Shown here piece by piece: positions 45,178 through 55,090 of a stretch of 64,000 nucleotides of DNA. Each line of letters begins with the position of its first letter. Within the stretch, counting starts at the first letter, position 1. This stretch comes from Candidatus Solirubrobacter pratensis. GTDB lineage: Bacteria; Actinomycetota; Thermoleophilia; Solirubrobacterales; Solirubrobacteraceae. The translations under genes were made by a program, and so were the position numbers. The stretch covers positions 496,001 through 560,000 of the forward strand of contig NZ_AUEK01000008.1 in NCBI RefSeq assembly GCF_000425945.1. Reading direction: 5' to 3'. The notes under the pieces are model-generated. The model saw only the letters and a list, made by a program, of their open reading frames with translations. It did not search any database and had not been told where the DNA came from.

Positions 45178-46374
45178 ATGGCGCTGCCCGAACCTCCTCG
45201 ACCGCGCGTACCGGCGCGTCAGTTCGGCGATCTCCAGCTCGACATCTACCTCGACGGGCTCGAAGGCCGGATCCCGAAGTACCCGGTGGACTTCGCCTCG
45301 CTCGAGCGCAAGGCCGCCGAGACGCTGCCCTGGTGGGTGCACTCCTACGTCGCCGGCGGCTGCGGGGACGAGTACACCCAGCGCCTCAACGTCAGCGCGT
45401 TCCAGAAGTACGGCATCGTCCCGCGGATGCTCAACGGGGCCTATGAGCGCGACCTGTCGGTCGAGCTGATGGGCATCGACCTGCAGACGCCGCTGCTGAT
45501 GTCCCCGGTCGGCGTGATCGGCCTCTGCGCCCAGGACTTCCATGGCGACCTGCACGTCGCCGAGGCGGCGGCGCGGACCGGCGTGCCGATGATCGCGTCC
45601 ACGCTGACGATGGATCCGATGGAGGCGGTCGCCGCGCGCTTCGGCGAGACGCCGGGGTTCTTCCAGCTCTACACGCCGCGCGACCGCGACCTCGCGGCGA
45701 GCCTCGTGCACCGCGCCGAGCAGGCCGGCTTCAGGGCGATCGTCGTCACGCTCGACACGTGGACGCCGGGCTGGCGGCCGCGCGACCTCAACGCCGCGAG
45801 CTTCCCGCAGCTGCGCGGCTACTGCCTCGAGAACTACTTCACCGACGAGACGTTCCTGCGCCGGCTCGCCGCGTCGCCGCGCGAGGACCGCGACGCGGCG
45901 GCGCGCGAGTGGATGCGCATCTGGGGCCAGTCGCTGCGGTGGGACGACCTCGACTGGCTGCGCTCGCTGACGGAGCTGCCGATCGCGCTCAAGGGCATCT
46001 GCCATCCCGACGACGCGCGCCGCGCGCTCGATCACGGCATGGACGCGATCTATTGCTCCAACCACGGCGGCCGCCAGGCCAACGGCGGGCTCGCGGCGAT
46101 CGACCTGCTGCCCGACGTCGTCGCGGCCGCCGGCGACATGCCGGTGATCTTCGACTCCGGCGTGCGCAGCGGCTCGGACCTCGCGAAGGCGCTCGCCATG
46201 GGCGCGACCGCGGTCGGCGTCGGCAGGCCGTATGCCTACGCGCTCGCCGTGGGTGGGACCGACGGCGTCGTCCACCAGCTGGGCGCGATCCTCGCCGAGC
46301 TGGACCTGTTGATGGCGATCGACGGCTACCCCAGCATCGAGGCTCTCCGGCGGGCCGGCGTTCGGCGGGCGTGA
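45178..46374 (+). CDS. FMN-dependent alpha-hydroxy-acid oxidase (lactate 2-monooxygenase-like)
   Basis: A 398-residue enzyme of the glycolate oxidase family. The active-site histidine and arginine are in YCSNHGGRQANGG, the FMN phosphate site is GATAVGVGRPYAYAL, and the flavin strand is PLLMSPVGVIGL. The insert and the length of about 390 residues resemble lactate 2-monooxygenase, which turns lactate into acetate and CO2. Oxidase or dehydrogenase activity on another 2-hydroxy acid is possible. The ATG at 45178 was preferred over an upstream GTG at 45142. It is a single gene. Confidence 0.85.
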   Translation: MALPEPPRPRVPARQFGDLQLDIYLDGLEGRIPKYPVDFASLERKAAETLPWWVHSYVAGGCGDEYTQRLNVSAFQKYGIVPRMLNGAYERDLSVELMGIDLQTPLLMSPVGVIGLCAQDFHGDLHVAEAAARTGVPMIASTLTMDPMEAVAARFGETPGFFQLYTPRDRDLAASLVHRAEQAGFRAIVVTLDTWTPGWRPRDLNAASFPQLRGYCLENYFTDETFLRRLAASPREDRDAAAREWMRIWGQSLRWDDLDWLRSLTELPIALKGICHPDDARRALDHGMDAIYCSNHGGRQANGGLAAIDLLPDVVAAAGDMPVIFDSGVRSGSDLAKALAMGATAVGVGRPYAYALAVGGTDGVVHQLGAILAELDLLMAIDGYPSIEALRRAGVRRA

Positions 46375-46431
46375 CTCCACACCGGATCCGGCGTCTCTCA
46401 CGTCCATGCCGGATCTGCGGGCTATCGTCGA

Positions 46432-48615
46432 ATGAGTGATCCGGTTCGGCACCCGGGCTTGATGGCAGTGCAAGCGCGCCCGATGCCCGACGGGCATGAG
46501 GCGATCCTCGTGGAGGAGCAGGCCTCGCTGCGCCGGGTGGCGGCGCTCGCCGCCGGCGGCGCGCCGCCGGCGCAGGTGTTCGCGGCGATCGCCGAGGAGG
46601 TCGCCCACGTCCTGCGGCTTCCCTTGGTGGCGACGTTCCGCTACGACGCCGACGACGCCGTCACCGTCGTCGGGGCGTGGGGCGAGCGGCCGCACCCGCT
46701 GCGCGCCGGCACGCGGTGGCCGCTCGGCGAGGAATCGCTGGTCGCGCGCGTCCTGCGGTCGGGCCGGCCCGCGCGGGTCGATGACGTCGCCGAGCTGCGC
46801 AGTCCGATCGCCGCCGCGACCCGCCCGTTCGGCGTCCTCGCGGTGGCCGGCGCCCCGATCGTCGTAGACGGCCGCGTGTGGGGCGTGATCGCCGCCTCCC
46901 CGGCGGGGGACCGGCCGCTGCCCGACCACATCGAAGAGCGGCTCGCCGGCTTCACGGAGCTCGTGGCGACCGCGATCTCCAACAGCCAGGCGCGCGAGGA
47001 GCTGCGCCGGCTCGCCGACGAGCAGGCCGCACTGCTGCGGGTGGCGACGCTCGTCGCGGAGGGCGCCACGCCCGATGACGTGTTCGCCGCCGTCGCGCGC
47101 GAGGCCGCCGAGGTGCTCAACCTGCCGCTCATCGGGATGTACCGCTATGAGCCGGACGGCACGGCGACGGTCGCCGGCGCCACCGGCAACCACCCGTTCC
47201 AACCCGGTACCAACTGGCCGCTCGACGGCCCGACCGCGGCCTCGTTGGTGCGCAGGACGGGCCGGCCCGCACGGGTGGAGGACTACGCGGACGTCCCCGG
47301 TGTGCTCGGCGAGGCCGCGCTGCGCGCCGGATTCCGCGCGGGGGTCGGAGCGCCGATCGTCGTCGACGGCCGGCTCTGGGGCTCGGTGTGCGCCTGCGCC
47401 GACCAGCGGATGCCGCTGCCGCCCGACGCGGAGAGCCACCTGAACCAGTTCACCGCGCTCGTGGCGACCGCGATCTCGAACACGCAGGCCCACGCCGACC
47501 TGCGCCGCCTCGCCGACGAGCGGGCGGCGCTCCAGCGACTGGCGACGATGGTGGCCGACGGCGCCGACCCGCAGGTGGTCTTCGACGGCGTCTGCGAGGA
47601 GACCGGCCGCGTGCTCGAGGCGTGCAGCGTCAACCTCGTCCGCTTCATCCCCGACGGGTTCAGCCTGACCGTGGCGGGCTGGAGCCCGCGCGGCGAGCAC
47701 GTCCCCGCGGGGACGCGGCTGCCGCTGGACGGCGAGAGCGTCAACGTGCTCGTGCGCGACACCGGCGAGCCGGCGCGCATGGACAGCTACGCCGACGCGT
47801 CCGGGGCGCTCGCCGAGGTGATCCGCCACGTCGGCGTCCACTCCGAGGTCGGCGCGCCCGTGCTCGTCGAGGGCCGCGTCTGGGGCGCGCTGATCGCGGG
47901 GACGTCGTCGCAAGACCCGCTGCCACCCGGGACCGAGCGGCGGCTGGCGCGCTTCGCCGACCTGATCGCGACGGCCGTGTCGCACGCGGCGACGCGCGAG
48001 GAGCTCTTCGCGTCACGCGCGCGGATCGTGGAGGCGGCGGACGAGCAGCGGCGGCAGGTGGTGCGGGACCTGCACGACGGCGCCCAGCAGCGCCTCGTGC
48101 ACACGCTGATCATCCTCAAGCTCACGCTCGAGACGCTTCGCCGCGAGTCGTCCACCGCCACGCCGGCAGTCGAGGAGGCGATCGAGGAGGCGCAGGCCGC
48201 GATGCGGGAGCTGCGCGAGCTCTCGCACGGCATCCTCCCGGCCGATCTCACGCACGGCGGGCTGCGCGCGGGGCTCAACGCGCTCGCCTCGCGCGCGTCG
48301 GTGCCCGTCGCGCTCGAGGTCCCGTCGGCGCGCTTCGCCGCCTCGGTCGAGGCCACCGCCTACTTCCTCGTCGCCGAGGCGCTGACCAACGTCTCCAAGC
48401 ACGCGCAGGCGAGCCAGGCCTGGGTGACCGTCACGGTCGAGGACGGCGCGCTGCGCGTGGAGGTCCGCGACGACGGGATCGGCGGCGCGAGCGCCACGGG
48501 GTCGGGGATGGTCGGGATGCAGGACCGGGTCACCGCGCTGGAGGGCCGCCTTCGGATCGTGAGCCCGCCGGGCCGCGGCACGGTCGTGGTGGCGACGCTC
48601 CCGCTCTCCGGCTGA
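46432..48615 (+). CDS. Triple-GAF histidine kinase (NarL/DesK-type)
   Basis: A 727-residue soluble sensor kinase with three GAF domains in a row (about residues 28-185, 195-360 and 370-525). The repeats share PIVVDGRVWGVI / PIVVDGRLWGSV / PVLVEGRVWGAL. The dimerisation domain follows, with the phosphorylated His548 in VVRDLHDGAQQRLVHTL. The C-terminal ATPase has EALTNVSKHAQAS and VRDDGIGG. There are no membrane helices, so it senses a cytoplasmic signal such as a small ligand or redox state. No response regulator is beside it. Confidence 0.9.
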   Translation: MSDPVRHPGLMAVQARPMPDGHEAILVEEQASLRRVAALAAGGAPPAQVFAAIAEEVAHVLRLPLVATFRYDADDAVTVVGAWGERPHPLRAGTRWPLGEESLVARVLRSGRPARVDDVAELRSPIAAATRPFGVLAVAGAPIVVDGRVWGVIAASPAGDRPLPDHIEERLAGFTELVATAISNSQAREELRRLADEQAALLRVATLVAEGATPDDVFAAVAREAAEVLNLPLIGMYRYEPDGTATVAGATGNHPFQPGTNWPLDGPTAASLVRRTGRPARVEDYADVPGVLGEAALRAGFRAGVGAPIVVDGRLWGSVCACADQRMPLPPDAESHLNQFTALVATAISNTQAHADLRRLADERAALQRLATMVADGADPQVVFDGVCEETGRVLEACSVNLVRFIPDGFSLTVAGWSPRGEHVPAGTRLPLDGESVNVLVRDTGEPARMDSYADASGALAEVIRHVGVHSEVGAPVLVEGRVWGALIAGTSSQDPLPPGTERRLARFADLIATAVSHAATREELFASRARIVEAADEQRRQVVRDLHDGAQQRLVHTLIILKLTLETLRRESSTATPAVEEAIEEAQAAMRELRELSHGILPADLTHGGLRAGLNALASRASVPVALEVPSARFAASVEATAYFLVAEALTNVSKHAQASQAWVTVTVEDGALRVEVRDDGIGGASATGSGMVGMQDRVTALEGRLRIVSPPGRGTVVVATLPLSG

Positions 48616-48621
48616 GCCCGC

Positions 48622-51063
48622 TCAGCGCGCGCGCAATCGCGGCGGCAGCGCCCACAGCGCGCGCAGCCGGCCGGCCGGTCCGAGCCCCTGCGCGAGGGCG
48701 CGGCGCAGCGCGCGGCGGCCGGCGCGGGTCGGCGCCGCCGGGACCGGCGCATAGCGCCCCGCCGTGAGCGCGCGCAGGTAGCCCGCGGCCTCCGGTGAGT
48801 GGCTGCCGATCCGGCGCTCGAGCTGGTGCAGCGTCGTGCCGGTGCTGATCGGGCGGCCCAGCCGGCGCAGGGCGTCCTCGAGCTCGGGCACCGCTCCCCG
48901 CGGGCGCCGGAGCAGCGCCACGAAGACGGCGAGCGCGCCGAGCAGGACGCCGATCCCGGCTCCCCACAGCCACCGCGGCACGCTGCCCTCGTCCAGCCCG
49001 CCCCCCGAGCCGCCGCTCTGGTTCTCGAGCAGCAGGTCCGGCCGCACGCGGCCCGAGCTGTCGGCGCCCGGTCCCGTGCCGCCGCCGGGACCCGGCGTCG
49101 CGCGGTCGGGTGCGAGCGGCGCCGCCGAGGGCGGAGCCGTCAGCGCGGCGATCTGCGAGCGCGCCGGCGTCGCGTCGGGCGTCGGGTCGAGCGTGACCCA
49201 GCCGTAGCGGTCGAACCACGCCTCCACCCACGCGTGCGCGTCGGTGTCGCGCACGATCCACGCCTTCTTGCGCGTCGAGTAGCCGCCGGGGCTGAAGCCG
49301 GTCGCCACCCGCGCCGGGATGCCGCCCATCCGCAGCAGCAGCGCCATCGCGCCCGCGTAGTGCTGGCAGTAGCCCTCGTGCGAGGTGGTCAGGAAGTAGT
49401 CCAGCGGCGCGCGGCCTGCCGGCGTGGCCGGCGGATGCTCGGAGTAGCGGAACTCCGGCCGGTGCAGGTAGCGGTCGACGTTGCGGATGTAGTCGTAGGG
49501 CTGCACGGTGCCGCGCTTGAGCCGCTTGGCGAGCTGCCACGTGGCGGCGTAGTACGAGCGCCGCATGACGGCGTCGACGTCGTACTGCTCGGACATGTAG
49601 GTGCCGGGAAAGTCGACCGACGGCGAGCCGATCGAGCCGAAGGGCGGGAACTGCGCGACGCCGGAGCGGATGCGTTCGTCCAGCCGCCCGCCCGGCAGCT
49701 TGCGGCCTGGCAGCAGCGGGATGCGCAGGCTGCGCTCGGCCGACGAGCCGACCGACGAGGCCTGCGCGAGCTCGGCCGGCTCGGGATCGGGCGCATGGAC
49801 CTCGGCCGTGTAGGAGTCGCCGCGGCGCAGCCCGCCGGGAGCGTCCCAGGTACCGGACGCGAGCCCGGGCCGCACGTCGCGCGACGCGTCCTTGATGCCG
49901 ATGATCGTCCCGGCGCCGACGACCGTCGTCGTGCGCATGCGCCGGACGCTGACCTCGATCGTGCTCGTCCACGCGGGCCGGTCGCGGAAGTCCTCCGGCA
50001 CGTCGGCCTCCCACGACTGGTCGCCGTTGTGCTGAGCCGGCGTGGGATCGGTGCGCACGTCCCAGGCGACGCCGTCGAAGTCGTCGAGGTCGCGCGTCTT
50101 CCAGTACAGCGGATCCCGCGACTTCACCCGCAGCACCTCGTTGCCGTTGCGCGGCCAGACGATCGGCCCGTAGCTCTGCGTCCAGTCGAAGCGCACCGGA
50201 TCGTCCGGGCCGAGGCTCTCGGCGAAGGCGCGGTAGTCGAACCACGCCTCGTTGCGGTCCGCGACGGCAGCCAGCGGCAGCGCGCCCGCGAGCGCGACGC
50301 CGACCAGCGCCGCGACCCCGAGCCCGGGGCGCAGCGGCAGCCGCTCGAGCCACAGGAAGCACACCGTCAGCCCGGCGATCGCGAGCCCCAGGAGGAGCGA
50401 GCTGCGGCCCCCGAGCGAGACCACCGGCGAGGCGATCACGATCAGCAGCACCGCGAGCGCGATGAAGGGATAGCCGCGCTCGGGCGGCGCAAAGCGGGCG
50501 ACGCTCGCCGCGTCGCCCGAGGTTCCCGTCCAGGGGCCTTGGACCTCCGCCGCGGCAAGCGCCGAGCGCGGCAACCGGGGCCAGAACGCGATCAGCGCGG
50601 CCAGCACGAGCAGCTCGGCGCCGAGCACCTGCAGCGCGATCGAGGGCCACGGGTCCACGCTGCCGTACGGAAGCTTGACCGTGCCGAGCGCCTGCAATCC
50701 CGTCGCCAGCCCGGAGACGAGCTGGTCCCAGTTGCGCGGGCGCAGGTAGGCGAGCGGCGTGCGCGACGCGACGTATCCGGCGAGCAGCGCGCCGGCGACC
50801 GCGCCGGTGAGGGCGAACGCGCGCGGCCAGCCGAGCGGCGCCCGCCCCGCGGCGACCACGGTCACCGCGCCGGCCAGCGCCGCGAGGACCCACAGCAGCG
50901 CGCGGCCTGAGCCGAGCCCCGCGATGAGCCGCTGCCACTCCAGCGCGCCGATCGAACCGAGCGCGGCGAACCCGATCAGCCGCGCGACCCACTGCGGCAG
51001 CAGCGCGCGCGAGGACGAGCGCGCCCGCGAGGCGCGATCGACCCTTGCACGGACGTGCTGCAC
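48622..51063 (-). CDS. TgpA-like transmembrane transglutaminase
   Basis: An 813-residue protein. About six N-terminal hydrophobic segments (residues 20-250) lead to an outer domain with a transglutaminase core, then one more helix (about 695-715) and a C-terminal DUF4129-like tail. The catalytic triad is visible: Cys in HEGYCQHYAGAMALLLR, His in TDAHAWVEAWF, and Asp in WVTLDPTPD. Such proteins act at the cell surface as cysteine transamidases or peptidases. In many actinobacteria the gene follows a MoxR ATPase and a DUF58 gene, but neither is here. It lies 60 bases after the acyl-CoA synthetase gene. Confidence 0.87.
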   Translation of the reverse strand: MQHVRARVDRASRARSSSRALLPQWVARLIGFAALGSIGALEWQRLIAGLGSGRALLWVLAALAGAVTVVAAGRAPLGWPRAFALTGAVAGALLAGYVASRTPLAYLRPRNWDQLVSGLATGLQALGTVKLPYGSVDPWPSIALQVLGAELLVLAALIAFWPRLPRSALAAAEVQGPWTGTSGDAASVARFAPPERGYPFIALAVLLIVIASPVVSLGGRSSLLLGLAIAGLTVCFLWLERLPLRPGLGVAALVGVALAGALPLAAVADRNEAWFDYRAFAESLGPDDPVRFDWTQSYGPIVWPRNGNEVLRVKSRDPLYWKTRDLDDFDGVAWDVRTDPTPAQHNGDQSWEADVPEDFRDRPAWTSTIEVSVRRMRTTTVVGAGTIIGIKDASRDVRPGLASGTWDAPGGLRRGDSYTAEVHAPDPEPAELAQASSVGSSAERSLRIPLLPGRKLPGGRLDERIRSGVAQFPPFGSIGSPSVDFPGTYMSEQYDVDAVMRRSYYAATWQLAKRLKRGTVQPYDYIRNVDRYLHRPEFRYSEHPPATPAGRAPLDYFLTTSHEGYCQHYAGAMALLLRMGGIPARVATGFSPGGYSTRKKAWIVRDTDAHAWVEAWFDRYGWVTLDPTPDATPARSQIAALTAPPSAAPLAPDRATPGPGGGTGPGADSSGRVRPDLLLENQSGGSGGGLDEGSVPRWLWGAGIGVLLGALAVFVALLRRPRGAVPELEDALRRLGRPISTGTTLHQLERRIGSHSPEAAGYLRALTAGRYAPVPAAPTRAGRRALRRALAQGLGPAGRLRALWALPPRLRAR

Positions 51064-51123
51064 GGTTATGAGTCTGCCACTCGCCGATCCCGCAGGTACG
51101 CGGAGCCTCCGGCGACGCGAGCC

Positions 51124-52698
51124 CTAGCGAGCGTCGCCGAATTCGCGCTGGCGGAGCTCGATCCGCCGGATCTTCCCGGTGAGCGTCTTCGGCAGGTCCT
51201 CGACGAACTCGATCCTGCGCGGGTACGCGTAGGCCGACAGCCGCGAGCGCACGTGCGCCTGGATCTCGCCCACCAGCTCGTCGGACGCGGCGTGGCCCTC
51301 GGCGAGCACGATGAACGCCTTGACCACGTGCCCGCGGCGCTCGTCGGGCGACGCGACCGCCGCCGCCTCCTTGACGGCCGGGTGCTCGAGGCACGCCGAC
51401 TCGACCTCGAACGGGCCGATGCGGTAGCCCGCCGCGATGATCACGTCGTCGGCACGGCCCTCGTACCAGACGTAGCCGTCCTCGTCGAAGCGGGCCGCGT
51501 CCTTGGTGTGGAACCACTCGCCGCCGAAGGTCTCCCTCGCCGCCTCCTCGTTGCGCCAGTAGCCGAGCGGATAGTGCGGGTTCGAGCGCGCCCGCAGGCA
51601 GATCTCGCCGCGCTCGCCCTGCGGCACGGGGTGCTCGTCCTCGTCGAGGATCTGCACGTCCCAGCCGGGCATCGGCCGCCCCATCGAGCCCTCGCGGACC
51701 TCCATGAACGGGTAGTTGGCGACCAGCGGGTAGGACTCGGTCAGGCCGTAGTAGTCGAGCACCGTGAGCCCGTACTGCTCGCGGAACCAGCGGATCGCCT
51801 CCGGGTTCAGCGGCTCGCCGGCCGAGCAGACGATGCGGAACTTCTGCGGGTAGCGCGTGCCCGCGTCGGCGATGGTCATCATCGAGCGCATCGCGGTCGG
51901 CGTCGTGAACACGTTGGTGGCGCCGTGGCGCGAGAGGAAGTCGAGCTGCTGATGCGGGTCGAAGCCGCCCTGGCGCTGGAGCACGAGCTGGACCGCGCCG
52001 AAGCGCCACGGCCCGAGCAGCGGCGCGATGCCCGCCGCCCATGCCCACTCGCCCATGCCGTGGAAGCGCTCGCCGTCGCGCACGTCGTGGCAGTAGATGA
52101 ACTCCTCGTGCGCGAGCAGGTACCGGTGCGCGTGCACGATGCCCTTGGCGAGGCCGGTCGTGCCGGACGTGTAGTAGAGCTGCGCCGGGTCCTCGGCCAG
52201 CGTGTCCTCGCGCTGGAACTCGGGCGACCCGGAGGCCAGCAGGTCGTCGTCGAGCAGCAGGACGTGCTCGACCAGCGAGGGATCGACGCGGTCCTTGTTG
52301 GCCGCGTTGGTGACGAGCACCTTCGCCTGGGAGTCGCTGACGCGGTGGCGGATGCCGTCGTCGCCGTAGAGGACCGACATCGAGAGCAGGATCGCGCCCG
52401 TCTTCCACGTGCCGAAGAACGCGGCGGCGGTCTCGGGTGTCGGCGGAAGCAGCATCGCGACGCGGTCGCCCTTCTCGACCCCGTGCGCGCGCAGGACGTG
52501 GGCGAACCGGTTCGACGCCTCCTGCAGCTCGCCCCAGTGGACCTCGCGCACCGTGCCGTCGAAGTGCTCGTGGATCATCGCGAGCTTGTCCGGAGGATGC
52601 TTGTCGCAGACGTCCTCGGCGATGTTGTAGTGCTCGGGCACGCGCCACTCGTGCGAGGCGACGGCCTCCTCGTAGGACGCGATCGACGTCGTGCTCAT
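51124..52698 (-). CDS. AMP-forming acyl-CoA synthetase
   Basis: A 524-residue adenylate-forming enzyme. The phosphate loop is YYTSGTTGLAKGIVHAH (about residues 161-177), the adenine motif is DYYGLTESYPLV, and the hinge/ribose motif is YEGRADDVIIAAGYRIGPFE. The catalytic lysine is in LPKTLTGKIRR near the end. It activates a carboxylic acid to its CoA thioester by way of an acyl-AMP; similarity is closest to the acetyl-CoA/medium-chain group, so the chain length is uncertain. The ATG at 52698 has AGGAGG upstream. The open frame extends much further upstream without family similarity. Confidence 0.9.
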   Translation of the reverse strand: MSTTSIASYEEAVASHEWRVPEHYNIAEDVCDKHPPDKLAMIHEHFDGTVREVHWGELQEASNRFAHVLRAHGVEKGDRVAMLLPPTPETAAAFFGTWKTGAILLSMSVLYGDDGIRHRVSDSQAKVLVTNAANKDRVDPSLVEHVLLLDDDLLASGSPEFQREDTLAEDPAQLYYTSGTTGLAKGIVHAHRYLLAHEEFIYCHDVRDGERFHGMGEWAWAAGIAPLLGPWRFGAVQLVLQRQGGFDPHQQLDFLSRHGATNVFTTPTAMRSMMTIADAGTRYPQKFRIVCSAGEPLNPEAIRWFREQYGLTVLDYYGLTESYPLVANYPFMEVREGSMGRPMPGWDVQILDEDEHPVPQGERGEICLRARSNPHYPLGYWRNEEAARETFGGEWFHTKDAARFDEDGYVWYEGRADDVIIAAGYRIGPFEVESACLEHPAVKEAAAVASPDERRGHVVKAFIVLAEGHAASDELVGEIQAHVRSRLSAYAYPRRIEFVEDLPKTLTGKIRRIELRQREFGDAR

Positions 52699-52860
52699 CC
52701 GGGCTCTCCTCCTCTGCAGCCGACCCCTGGGAGGATAAGTCCCGGACCGGGCCCGCGGGCGTCTCCAGGCCCGGATGGACCGATTCCCGACGATGCTGGC
52801 ACGTATGACCACGACATCCACGACCGCGAGTCGCTCGACCCGGCCCGCGCGGGCGGTCGC

Positions 52861-54375
52861 TTGACCGACGCGCTCGTCATCGGCAGCGGCCCGAACGGCC
52901 TCGCCGCGGCGATCCGCGTCGCCGAGGCGGGCCGCTCCGTACTCGTGCTCGAGGCCGCCGCCCATCCCGGAGGCGCGGTGCGCACCGAGGAGCTGACGCT
53001 GCCGGGCTTCAGGCACGACACGTTCTCCTCGGTCTACCCGGCCGGCGCTGCGTCGCCGGTGTGGAGGCGCATGCCGCTGCACGAGCACGGGCTCGCGTGG
53101 ATCCAGCCCGAGGCCGCGTCGGCCCACGTGCTGCCCGGCGGGCTTGCGGCGGTGCTCTACCCGGACCTCGCCCGCACCGCGTACTCGCTCGACGCGCTGC
53201 ACCGCGGCGACGGCGAGGCGTGGGCGCGGTTCGCCCGGCCGTTCCTGCACCACTTCGCCGCCGTGCGCGACACGATGCTCTCCGGCTTCCCGCCGCTCGG
53301 CGGCCCGCTGCACCTGCTCGCGCGCGCGGGCCCGCTGCGGCTGCTCGACTTCGCGCGCCTGCTGCCGGGCTCGGCGACCGGGCTCGCGCGCCGGCTGTTC
53401 AGCGACGGCGGCTCGCGCGCGTGGCTCTACAGCGCCGCGCTGCACGGCGACACGCCGCCCGGCCGCGCCGGCAGCGCGATCGCCGCGTTCTATCTGAACC
53501 TGCTCGGCCACGCGGTCGGCTGGCCGAGCCCGCGCGGCGGTGCGCAGGCGCTCACCGACGCGCTCGTCTCCTATCTGCGCAGCCGCGGCGGAGAGGTCCG
53601 CACGGGCGCGCGCGTGGAGGCGATCACGTCGGCCGGCGGGCGCGTCACCGGCGTGCGCGTGGCCGGCGGGGAGGCGCTGACCGCGCCCGTCGTCGTCGCC
53701 ACCGTGATGCCGCAGGACCTGCTGCGGATGACCGGCGACGCGCTGTCGGCGTGGTACCGCGCGGGGATCTCGCGCTACCGCGTCGGCGCCGCCACGATGA
53801 AGCTCGACTGGGCGCTCGACGGGCCGATCCCGTGGCGCAACGCGCAGGCCCGGACCGCGGGAACGGTGCACGTCGGCGGGTCCGAGGACGAGTTCCTCGC
53901 CACCGTCGCCACGTCGCAGACCGCACTGCCGGAGCGCCCGTTCCTGCTCCTCGGCCAGCAGACCGTCGCCGATCCGACGCGCGCGCCGGAGGGCAAGCAC
54001 ACCGCGTGGGCCTATACGCACGGGCCGGCGGCCGCCGACTGGGCGCCGCACGCCGAGCGGATGGAGGCGCAGGTCGAGCGCTACGCGCCCGGCTTCCGCG
54101 ACCGCATCCTCGCCCGCCACGTCATGGGCCCGAGCGACCTCCAGGCGCGCGACGCGAACCTGATCGACGGCGACGTCGGCGGCGGAAGCTACCGGCTGCG
54201 GCAGGTGATCTTCCGCCCCGTCCCGGCGCTCTCGCCGTACAAGACGCCGCTCGACGGCCTTTTCCTCGGCGGCGCGTCGACGTTCCCGGGCGGCGCCGTG
54301 CACGGCGTCCCCGGGGATGCCGCGGCGCGGGCGGCGCTGCGCTCGTCTTCCTCTCAGGGCATCGTTGCCCGTTGA
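52861..54375 (+). CDS. FAD-dependent phytoene desaturase-like oxidoreductase
   Basis: A 504-residue flavoprotein of the phytoene dehydrogenase/carotenoid isomerase superfamily (COG1233). The dinucleotide fold is GSGPNGLAAAIRVAEAGRSV followed by LEAAAHPGGAVRTEE (about residues 8-44). The C-terminal FAD block is PLDGLFLGGASTFPGGAVHG. The start is taken as TTG at 52861, because no ATG or GTG lies between it and unrelated sequence upstream. No carotenoid genes flank it, so the substrate is unknown. It is divergent from the acyl-CoA synthetase gene. Confidence 0.85.
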   Translation: MTDALVIGSGPNGLAAAIRVAEAGRSVLVLEAAAHPGGAVRTEELTLPGFRHDTFSSVYPAGAASPVWRRMPLHEHGLAWIQPEAASAHVLPGGLAAVLYPDLARTAYSLDALHRGDGEAWARFARPFLHHFAAVRDTMLSGFPPLGGPLHLLARAGPLRLLDFARLLPGSATGLARRLFSDGGSRAWLYSAALHGDTPPGRAGSAIAAFYLNLLGHAVGWPSPRGGAQALTDALVSYLRSRGGEVRTGARVEAITSAGGRVTGVRVAGGEALTAPVVVATVMPQDLLRMTGDALSAWYRAGISRYRVGAATMKLDWALDGPIPWRNAQARTAGTVHVGGSEDEFLATVATSQTALPERPFLLLGQQTVADPTRAPEGKHTAWAYTHGPAAADWAPHAERMEAQVERYAPGFRDRILARHVMGPSDLQARDANLIDGDVGGGSYRLRQVIFRPVPALSPYKTPLDGLFLGGASTFPGGAVHGVPGDAAARAALRSSSSQGIVAR

Positions 54376-54411
54376 TGCGATTCGCGGCGTCGCTTGCTAG
54401 AGGCGCCGCGG

Positions 54412-55080
54412 TCAGGCCTCTGCGTGCCCCGCCCAGGCGCCACGCGTGTGCTCGAGGTGCACCGTCATGCTCCGCTGGGCGGCCGCCACGTCGCGGGCCT
54501 GGATCGCCTCGAGGATCGGGCGGTGCTCGGCGGCAATGGCCTCGAGCGTCTCCGCCGCGGCCAGGGACTGCAGTCCGACGATCCGCGTCTGGTCGCGCAG
54601 CTCCGCGACGATGCGCACCAGCCGGCGGTTGCCGGCGAGCGCGAGCAGCTCGAGGTGGAACGCGCGGTCGGCGACGAGGAAGGCCGACACGTCGCTGTTG
54701 GCCGCGGCGTCCTCGAGCTCCGCCAGCCGCGTCCGCAGCCCGTTGAGGCTCGCGTCAGACGCGCGCTCGACCGCCAGCGCGATGGCGGGGACCTCGAGCA
54801 TCAGGCGCAACGCGCAGATCTCGTCCAGGTCGTTTTCATCGATCACCGTCACGCGGAAGCCGCGGTTGGGCAGCACCTCGACGAGGCCCGAGAGGACCAG
54901 CGCGAGCATCGCCTCGCGCACCGGCGTGGGCGAGACACCGAGGCGGTCCGCCAGGCTCGCCGCGGAGTGGATGGACCCGGGCTCCAGCTCGCCGCCGAGG
55001 ATCGCCGCGCGCAGCATGGAGACCGCCTCCTCGCGCAGGTTCGTCCGCCGGATCGACCTCAGCTCGGTGCGGTCGGCCAC
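54412..55080 (-). CDS. GntR-family regulator with FCD ligand domain
   Basis: A 222-residue repressor. The winged helix is near residues 15-75 (SLADRLGVSPTPVREAMLAL then LVEVLPNRGFRV). The FCD helical domain follows, with a likely metal/ligand set in LRLMLEVPAIALA, ADRAFHLELLALAGN and EHRPILEAI. The GTG start at 55080 has GAGGAAG eight bases upstream; an ATG at 55116 would overlap the hyuB gene. It is the last gene of the hydantoinase operon and probably senses a pathway intermediate. Confidence 0.88.
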   Translation of the reverse strand: MADRTELRSIRRTNLREEAVSMLRAAILGGELEPGSIHSAASLADRLGVSPTPVREAMLALVLSGLVEVLPNRGFRVTVIDENDLDEICALRLMLEVPAIALAVERASDASLNGLRTRLAELEDAAANSDVSAFLVADRAFHLELLALAGNRRLVRIVAELRDQTRIVGLQSLAAAETLEAIAAEHRPILEAIQARDVAAAQRSMTVHLEHTRGAWAGHAEA

Positions 55081-55090
55081 CGGCGCTTCC

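Noticed and set aside
52699..54303. Upstream extension of the acyl-CoA synthetase frame
   Set aside because: It is antisense to the flavoprotein gene and has no similarity; the ATG at 52698 has a strong ribosome site.
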